Source of the DNA: VBAS01 sp035318985
GTDB taxonomy: Bacteria; Bacteroidota; Bacteroidia; Chitinophagales; Chitinophagaceae
NCBI GenBank assembly: GCA_035318985.1
Contig: DATHDP010000096.1
Location: 1-64,000 of the forward strand
Length of the DNA stretch: 64,000 nt
Reading direction: 5' to 3'
Position numbers and translations under genes: made by a program. Of this stretch, positions 58,990 through 64,000 are shown piece by piece. Under the pieces are notes generated by a model. The model had not been told where the DNA came from. It worked only from the letters and a program-made list of their open reading frames with translations, and did not search any database. Within the stretch, counting starts at the first letter, position 1. Each line of letters starts with the position of its first letter.

Positions 58990-61900
58990 ATGAATGTTTT
59001 TGAACAAATAGCACATAAGTTTAAACAGTTTAAACCAACGAGCTGGAGTGTTGATAATAAAACTGCCGTTTATATTATTGCGATCCTTATCACATTATAT
59101 GGGCTTTATAAGTTTAACACAATGCCCAAAGAACAATTTCCTGATATTGTTGTTCCTACTATTTCGATCGCCACTGTCTATGCCGGTAACTCTCCCAAGG
59201 ATATAGAAAATCTTGTGACAAGGCCAATTGAAAAACAATTGAAAGGGATCAGCGGCGCAAAGGTGAATAAGATACAAAGTACTTCACAAACAGATTATAG
59301 TTTAATTGTTATCGAATTTGACACAGATGTAAAAACAGAGCTGGCAAAGCAAAAAGTGAAAGATGCGATCGATAAAGCAAAAACTGATCTGCCTAATGAT
59401 CTTACATCTCAACCCGATGTCCAGGAGTTTGCATTTAGTGAAATGCCGATCATGTTTGTAAATTTAAGTGGCGATTATGATGGGATAAAGCTGAAAGAGT
59501 ATGCTGATAAAATGCAGGATCGTTTTGAAGAGCTGGGAGAGATCACCCGTGCAGAAATTGTTGGGGCACCTGAAAGAGAAATTCAGATCAATGTAGATCC
59601 CTATAAAATGACTGCGGCAAGAGTGAGTTTTACAGATATTGAAAACGCAGTTAGTCGTGAGAACAGGGATATCACCGGGGGACTTATCGAAGTTGGAAAT
59701 ATGAAACGTACTTTAAAACTACGTGGACAGTTTGCGAATGCCTTGACACTGCAACACATTGTAGTGCGAAGCAGTGCGCAGGGAGCCACTGTTTATTTAA
59801 AAGATATTGCGGAAATAAAAGATACAATTAAAGAAACAGAAAATTTTGCACGGCTGGATGGCAAGAACGTTGTTACACTCAATATTGTAAAACGTTCCGG
59901 AGAAAACCTGATCAACGCTGCTGATAAAATAAAAGCTGTAGTGGCGGATATGCGGGATAAAGATGAGTTACCTAAAGATCTGAAAGTTGTTTTTACCGGC
60001 GATCAAAGCAAACTAACTAAAAACTCTTTTAATGATTTGGTGAATACGATCGTGATCGGGTTTCTGCTCGTATTGATCATTCTTATGTTTTTTATGGGTG
60101 TCACGAATGCATTCTTTGTTGCATTAAGTGTGCCATTAAGTGTATTTGTTGCTTTTATGTTTTTACCTATTGCGGATGGTATTATCGGGTCTACTGTAAC
60201 GCTAAACTTTATAGTGCTGTTCGGATTACTTTTTGGCTTAGGAATTATCGTGGATGATGCTATCGTTGTAATTGAAAACACTCACCGTATTTATAGTAAT
60301 GGTAAAATACCAATTGCACGAAGTGCAAAGGAAGCAGCAGGTGAAGTATTTATTCCAGTACTCGCAGGTACGGCTACCACGCTGGCTCCGTTCTTTCCAT
60401 TGTTGTTTTGGAAAGGACTCATTGGTAAGTTCATGATCTATCTTCCGACCATTTTGATCCTTACATTGGCTGCATCATTAATTGTTGCCTTTATATTCAA
60501 TCCTGTGTTTGCAGTAAGTTTTATGAAACCGGAAGGCAAGGAATTTGAAAAACCTAAACACAAAGTTTTTACCAATAAATGGTTTATAGTATTCGCCATC
60601 GCTGGTATCCTGCTTCATTTTGCCAGCAGTCCCGGTTTAGCAAACTTCTTTTTGTTGCTGGCCATCATGATGGTGTTTAATTCTTATGTTTTAAATAGTG
60701 TCATCCATGCGTTTCAGAAACGTGTGTTACCGGCATTGATGAACAGTTATGAAAAAATGCTTCGCTGGGTATTAAAAGGAGTGCGGCCCGTGATAATGTT
60801 TGCATCATTATTCGTGATCTTTATTCTTTCAGTCGTGTTTTTGATGATGCGTGGAAATAAAATGACTTTCTTTCCAAGCGGCGATCCCAATTTTATTTAC
60901 GTGTACCTGAAATTACCAGTCGGTACAGATGTAAAATACACTGACAGTGTTACCCGGATGCTCGAGAAAAGAGTTTATAAAGTATTGGAAAAGGAAAAGC
61001 CCGGTACAGAAGGCAGCATTGTTGAAAGTATAATAACCAATGTAGCCGTAAGCGCTAATAACCCAAGGGATAATAATCGAAGTGTGCAGCCTCACCTTGG
61101 CAGGATACAGGTTTCTTTTGTTGAATTCGAAAAAAGGCATGGCACCAAAACAAAGCCTTATATGGATCAAATAAGAGAAGCATTGAAAGGAATTCCCGGC
61201 GCCAGTATTGAAGTGGCGCAGGAAGATGGAGGGCCTCCCACTGATCCGCCGGTGAATGTGGAAATAAGCGGAGATAATTTTGAAAATATTTCAAAGACGG
61301 CAACTCAGCTTCTTAATTTTCTTGATACTAACAGGGTAAACGGGATTGAAAATCTGCAAGCCGATGTGGACCTGAATAATCCTGAGATCACTATCAATGT
61401 TGACAGGGAGAAAGCAATGCTTGAAGGATTAAGCACCGGCCAGATAGGAATGGAAATAAGAACAGCTGTTTTCGGAAAGGAAATAAGTAAGTTAAAGGAT
61501 GGAGAGGAAGAGTATAAGATCCAATTGCGTTATTCCGATCTGATGCGCAATAATATTGCTGATCTCATGAATATGAGGATCACTTTCATGGATATGAATA
61601 CAATGCGGATCAAATCGGTGCCGATCAGTGCCGTTGCTACAATAGATTATACAAGTACTACCGGGGCTGTAAAAAGAAAAAATGTAAAACGTACTATACA
61701 GTTGCAAAGCAATGTACCTGATCCCACGATGGTGGCCAAGGTGAATGCAGATCTGCAGGTGGAAATAAATAAGTTTAAAGAAAAAGCAAGAATACCTACT
61801 GACGTTTCTATAAGGCTAAGTGGGCAAAGTGAACAGGAATTAGAAACACAGAAATTCTTAGGCACTGCTCTACTCATTGCATTGGGAATTATTTTCTTAA

Positions 61901-62544
61901 TTCTTGTGTTGCAATTTAACAGCATGAGTAAACCCTTTATCGTAATTACAGAAATTTTCTTTTCGGTAATTGGTGTGCTGCTTGGTTATGCGATCACCGG
62001 GATGACGATAGCAACCATTATGTTGGGAGTAGGTATTGTAGGGTTGGCGGGTATTGTTATTAAAAACGGGATCTTGTTAATTGAGTTTACTGACGAGTTA
62101 AGAGGAAGAGGTATGAGAACAAGAGAAGCTGCGATCCAGGCAGGAAAGATCAGGATCATCCCTGTATTACTTACAGCAATTGCCACGATCCTTGGTTTGC
62201 TTCCACTGGCGGTTGGTTTTAATATTGATTTTATTTCCCTGTTTCAACATCTGGAACCTCACATCTTTTTCGGCGGAGACAGCGTAGTATTCTGGGGACC
62301 TTTGTCATGGACAATTATCTTCGGACTCATTTTCGCTTTTTTCCTTACGCTGATGATGGTGCCCAGCATGTATATAATTGCGGAAAGACTCAGAAGACCG
62401 ATGGAAAGATTTTATGGAACCAAGTTCATTGCCCTGCTTGGTTTCCTGGGCCCTTTCTTCTTTATTTTCGTGGGACTCATGTTTTTAGTAAGAAGAATTC
62501 AGGGTAAACCTGTGTGGCTGGGAAAAATGAAGCAGCGGAAATAG
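58990..62544 (+). CDS. RND efflux pump permease (AcrB/HAE-like, long form)
   Basis: Proton-driven efflux transporter of 1184 aa, against about 1040-1060 for AcrB relatives. Typical parts: TM1 followed by the periplasmic domain with the PxEQFPDIVVPTISI start, TM4 with the proton-relay pair D422-D423 (IIVDDAIVVIEN), TM10 Lys1025 in GIVIKNGILLIEF, and the second periplasmic domain (~640-940). Extra parts: a segment between TM6 and the second half (~515-600, with two more hydrophobic helices, FVIFAIAGILLHFA and FFLLLAIMMVFNSYVL) and a C-terminal extension with further helices (~1120-1184). The operon is tetR-tolC-adaptor-pump. It exports amphiphilic compounds or lipids; the substrate is not known. 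Confidence 0.94.
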   Translation: MNVFEQIAHKFKQFKPTSWSVDNKTAVYIIAILITLYGLYKFNTMPKEQFPDIVVPTISIATVYAGNSPKDIENLVTRPIEKQLKGISGAKVNKIQSTSQTDYSLIVIEFDTDVKTELAKQKVKDAIDKAKTDLPNDLTSQPDVQEFAFSEMPIMFVNLSGDYDGIKLKEYADKMQDRFEELGEITRAEIVGAPEREIQINVDPYKMTAARVSFTDIENAVSRENRDITGGLIEVGNMKRTLKLRGQFANALTLQHIVVRSSAQGATVYLKDIAEIKDTIKETENFARLDGKNVVTLNIVKRSGENLINAADKIKAVVADMRDKDELPKDLKVVFTGDQSKLTKNSFNDLVNTIVIGFLLVLIILMFFMGVTNAFFVALSVPLSVFVAFMFLPIADGIIGSTVTLNFIVLFGLLFGLGIIVDDAIVVIENTHRIYSNGKIPIARSAKEAAGEVFIPVLAGTATTLAPFFPLLFWKGLIGKFMIYLPTILILTLAASLIVAFIFNPVFAVSFMKPEGKEFEKPKHKVFTNKWFIVFAIAGILLHFASSPGLANFFLLLAIMMVFNSYVLNSVIHAFQKRVLPALMNSYEKMLRWVLKGVRPVIMFASLFVIFILSVVFLMMRGNKMTFFPSGDPNFIYVYLKLPVGTDVKYTDSVTRMLEKRVYKVLEKEKPGTEGSIVESIITNVAVSANNPRDNNRSVQPHLGRIQVSFVEFEKRHGTKTKPYMDQIREALKGIPGASIEVAQEDGGPPTDPPVNVEISGDNFENISKTATQLLNFLDTNRVNGIENLQADVDLNNPEITINVDREKAMLEGLSTGQIGMEIRTAVFGKEISKLKDGEEEYKIQLRYSDLMRNNIADLMNMRITFMDMNTMRIKSVPISAVATIDYTSTTGAVKRKNVKRTIQLQSNVPDPTMVAKVNADLQVEINKFKEKARIPTDVSIRLSGQSEQELETQKFLGTALLIALGIIFLILVLQFNSMSKPFIVITEIFFSVIGVLLGYAITGMTIATIMLGVGIVGLAGIVIKNGILLIEFTDELRGRGMRTREAAIQAGKIRIIPVLLTAIATILGLLPLAVGFNIDFISLFQHLEPHIFFGGDSVVFWGPLSWTIIFGLIFAFFLTLMMVPSMYIIAERLRRPMERFYGTKFIALLGFLGPFFFIFVGLMFLVRRIQGKPVWLGKMKQRK

Positions 62545-62579
62545 AATTTGCGTTGTCTAGATTGCATAGTTGGTTTTAT

Positions 62580-62633
62580 TCCCCGATTGAATCGGGGGGC
62601 CCGCCGGGTACTCTTACCGGGCAGGCAAGGTGA
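62580..62633. repeat. GC-rich double hairpin repeat
   Basis: CCCCGATTGAATCGGGG (62581-62597) and CCCGCCGGGTA..TACCGGGCAGG (62600-62624) are two adjacent palindromes, richer in GC than the surroundings, just after the pump gene. They look like an interspersed repeat element. Confidence 0.5.
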
Positions 62634-62636
62634 AAA

Positions 62637-62696
62637 TAAAAAGCGACCCCTAAATTCATTCTGACTGCTTATGTATACTCGGGGGTCGTTTTTTTA
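62637..62696. terminator. bidirectional terminator between pump and caspase-like genes
   Basis: AAAAAGCGACCCC (62638-62650) pairs with GGGGTCGTTTTT (62682-62693), with one G-U and a loop of about 31 nt. A-run left and T-run right serve both convergent genes. Confidence 0.6.
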
Positions 62697-62710
62697 TGCC
62701 CTTAAATCAA

Positions 62711-64000
62711 TCAATAAGGGGCTGATACTTTTATCTCGCTAATTCCAGTCTGAGTGCTTTTGCAATACAATGATTTATTATAAGCGATTTTGACCGTACT
62801 TGAAAGAATATTATCCCATTTGGTGGCACCCGTCCTCGTCGAATAACTTGTCTCAAAATCTAATGCTGAAATAAAACTTCTTGTATAGAGTCCGCCATCA
62901 TAACCTGCATAAGATACTTCACCGGGTTGAGCCGCAGAGGAAATAATACTGCCTTTACTATTTATAAATAGATTTCTAAGTTTTGAAACATCTGTAAAAG
63001 CAGTCACCTGGGAATCCCAGTAAGCATTAGAGGTCATTACAGAAATGCCATCACCATTATTGCAACAATCACCCAAAACGATACTCAACCTTGCTCCTTT
63101 TTTATCAAGAATATTTTTAACTTCTTTAAGATTTATGGAATTTGAATTATCCGTTACAGGCCTGGTTTTTCCATAAAACAGAGCCAACCTCGGCCATTTT
63201 TCATTTTCATTTGCCCATCTAAAGCCGTGTCCCCGGTAAATAAAAAGTACGATATCATTATTTCCAGGATAGACATCTGAAAGAGTAGAAAGCAAATTTG
63301 CTTTTGAAAAATCATCTCCTTCCACAACATAATCTTTGAATCCAATCCCTAATGCATTTGCAGTTTGCTGAAATTCCTTTATCAATCTTTCGCGGTCAGT
63401 TTCACAACTTTTTCCTATCGAAACGTCATTGGTATTTGCAACAATGATCAGGTGGAGTTTTGTTGTTTCCAATTTGGGCAAAGGTTTCAGAAAAACAGAA
63501 GTATTCCCTGTCATTTTTTTCAATACTGCGTATTTATTTTCACTTGTACTAAAAAACTCTTTTAAATATGAATCTGTTATGTTTGCATTTAAAGGAATAT
63601 AAGAATTTACTTTGCGATAATTTTGATTATTGAAAGTGGAATCATCTGTAGTGTATAGATCATCATATTTCCCCGAAACATTATTGAAGAACCAGATAAA
63701 ATAATCAGGATTATAACTTTGGCCTACTGCTTTCGGAGTGATAAATGTCGGATTCGACACTTTTTTCAACATGGAATACTTTAAGCCTGTAGATGTAGTG
63801 CCATAAATCATTTTATAGTTCACCTCCACAACGTTGTACTTGCCATTTTCCTGGTAGGCTGTTCGAATGTAACTACTGTTTTCATGAAAATACACAAGTA
63901 AACATTTGTATTGATTATTGTTCTTGTCTGAAAATTTTATTTCATAAAATGATTGGGCACCTGCTGTAAGCCCAATAAAAACAAAATAGAAGAGGAGCAA
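62711..64000 (-). CDS. secreted caspase-like (C14) peptidase, 5' end outside window
   Basis: Caspase-fold cysteine peptidase. The visible part is 429 aa and enters the window inside a hydrophobic signal peptide (LLFYFVFIGLTAGAQ), whose true start must lie just beyond base 64000. The N-terminal ~165 residues are beta-rich and of unknown family. The caspase domain begins LHLIIVANTNDVSIGKSCETDRERL, with the catalytic His in LFIYRGHGFRW and the catalytic Cys in IVLGDCCNNGDG, followed by SSAAQPGEVSYAG. Bacterial caspase homologues (metacaspase or orthocaspase) act in stress and cell-death pathways; here a periplasmic or surface site is likely. The C-terminal end is intact, with a stop at 62711. 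Confidence 0.87.
   Translation of the reverse strand: MLLFYFVFIGLTAGAQSFYEIKFSDKNNNQYKCLLVYFHENSSYIRTAYQENGKYNVVEVNYKMIYGTTSTGLKYSMLKKVSNPTFITPKAVGQSYNPDYFIWFFNNVSGKYDDLYTTDDSTFNNQNYRKVNSYIPLNANITDSYLKEFFSTSENKYAVLKKMTGNTSVFLKPLPKLETTKLHLIIVANTNDVSIGKSCETDRERLIKEFQQTANALGIGFKDYVVEGDDFSKANLLSTLSDVYPGNNDIVLFIYRGHGFRWANENEKWPRLALFYGKTRPVTDNSNSINLKEVKNILDKKGARLSIVLGDCCNNGDGISVMTSNAYWDSQVTAFTDVSKLRNLFINSKGSIISSAAQPGEVSYAGYDGGLYTRSFISALDFETSYSTRTGATKWDNILSSTVKIAYNKSLYCKSTQTGISEIKVSAPY

Overview
The window looks like chromosomal DNA of a Bacteroidota member, most likely of the Chitinophagaceae type. The DNA is AT-rich. Starts lack Shine-Dalgarno sequences, and several upstream regions carry the Bacteroidota promoter pattern (-33 TTTG, 19-21 bases, -7 TAnnTTTG). 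One long secreted protein ends in a type IX secretion (Por) sorting domain. Methionine synthase is split in two, and many lipoproteins and DUFs are typical of the phylum. The family-level placement is inference. I see no phage, transposase, plasmid or CRISPR genes. The only mobile-like DNA is short intergenic repeat elements.

Layout. 1-2.3 kb: a LOG-family gene cut by the left edge, then HAD, FKBP and DsrE genes. 2.3-6.4 kb: split methionine synthase behind a strong promoter with a leader of about 220 nt. 6.4-16.3 kb: recR, an Ig-like lipoprotein, a UvrD/RecB-like helicase-nuclease, an M48 peptidase, an unknown secreted protein, and TPR and VOC proteins. 16.3-20.8 kb: tRNA-Arg(CCU), a GH2-GH53 fusion glycosidase and a DUF1080 lipoprotein. 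20.8-25.6 kb: small accessory genes, including an HTH/DUF2975 pair, SDR, FMN reductase, TlpA-like, PepSY-like and cytochrome c.

25.6-37.8 kb is the main metabolic block. It holds a two-subunit molybdenum hydroxylase (2Fe-2S subunit plus Tat-exported molybdopterin subunit), its maturation factors (XdhC, a MocA-like cytidylyltransferase, a CoxG-like SRPBCC protein), and most of a molybdenum cofactor pathway: moaA, moeA, moaD, moeB-rhodanese, moaE and a moaC-mogA fusion. A TauE/SafE carrier and a secreted molybdopterin-binding-fold protein sit among them. A MocA-like enzyme with no MobA in the block suggests the cytosine-dinucleotide form of the cofactor for the periplasmic hydroxylase. The convergent cytochrome c is a plausible electron acceptor.

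37.8-55.6 kb: a DUF4421-like protein, an ABC exporter, an OmpR-type two-component system, two tandemly duplicated transcription units for small cationic secreted proteins, an acyl-CoA synthetase, TPR, DUF1015, a beta-barrel, serC, a huge secreted purple-acid-phosphatase-like enzyme, a zinc phospholipase C/nuclease-like protein and DUF502. 55.6-62.5 kb: an RND efflux operon (tetR-tolC-adaptor-pump) with a recognisable promoter overlapped by a palindrome. The window ends inside a secreted caspase-like gene.

The most unusual signals are four. (i) The duplicated promoter-gene-terminator units beside the two-component system, each with an identically spaced array of TTAAY half-sites, encode proteins that resemble acid-shock (Asr) proteins in composition. 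(ii) A beta-galactosidase and an endo-galactanase are fused in one polypeptide. (iii) The split metH has a long structured leader and a 30-codon hydrophobic ORF between its halves. (iv) A GC-rich repeat supplies a start-codon base, supplies a stop codon, and is read through in frame inside moeB.
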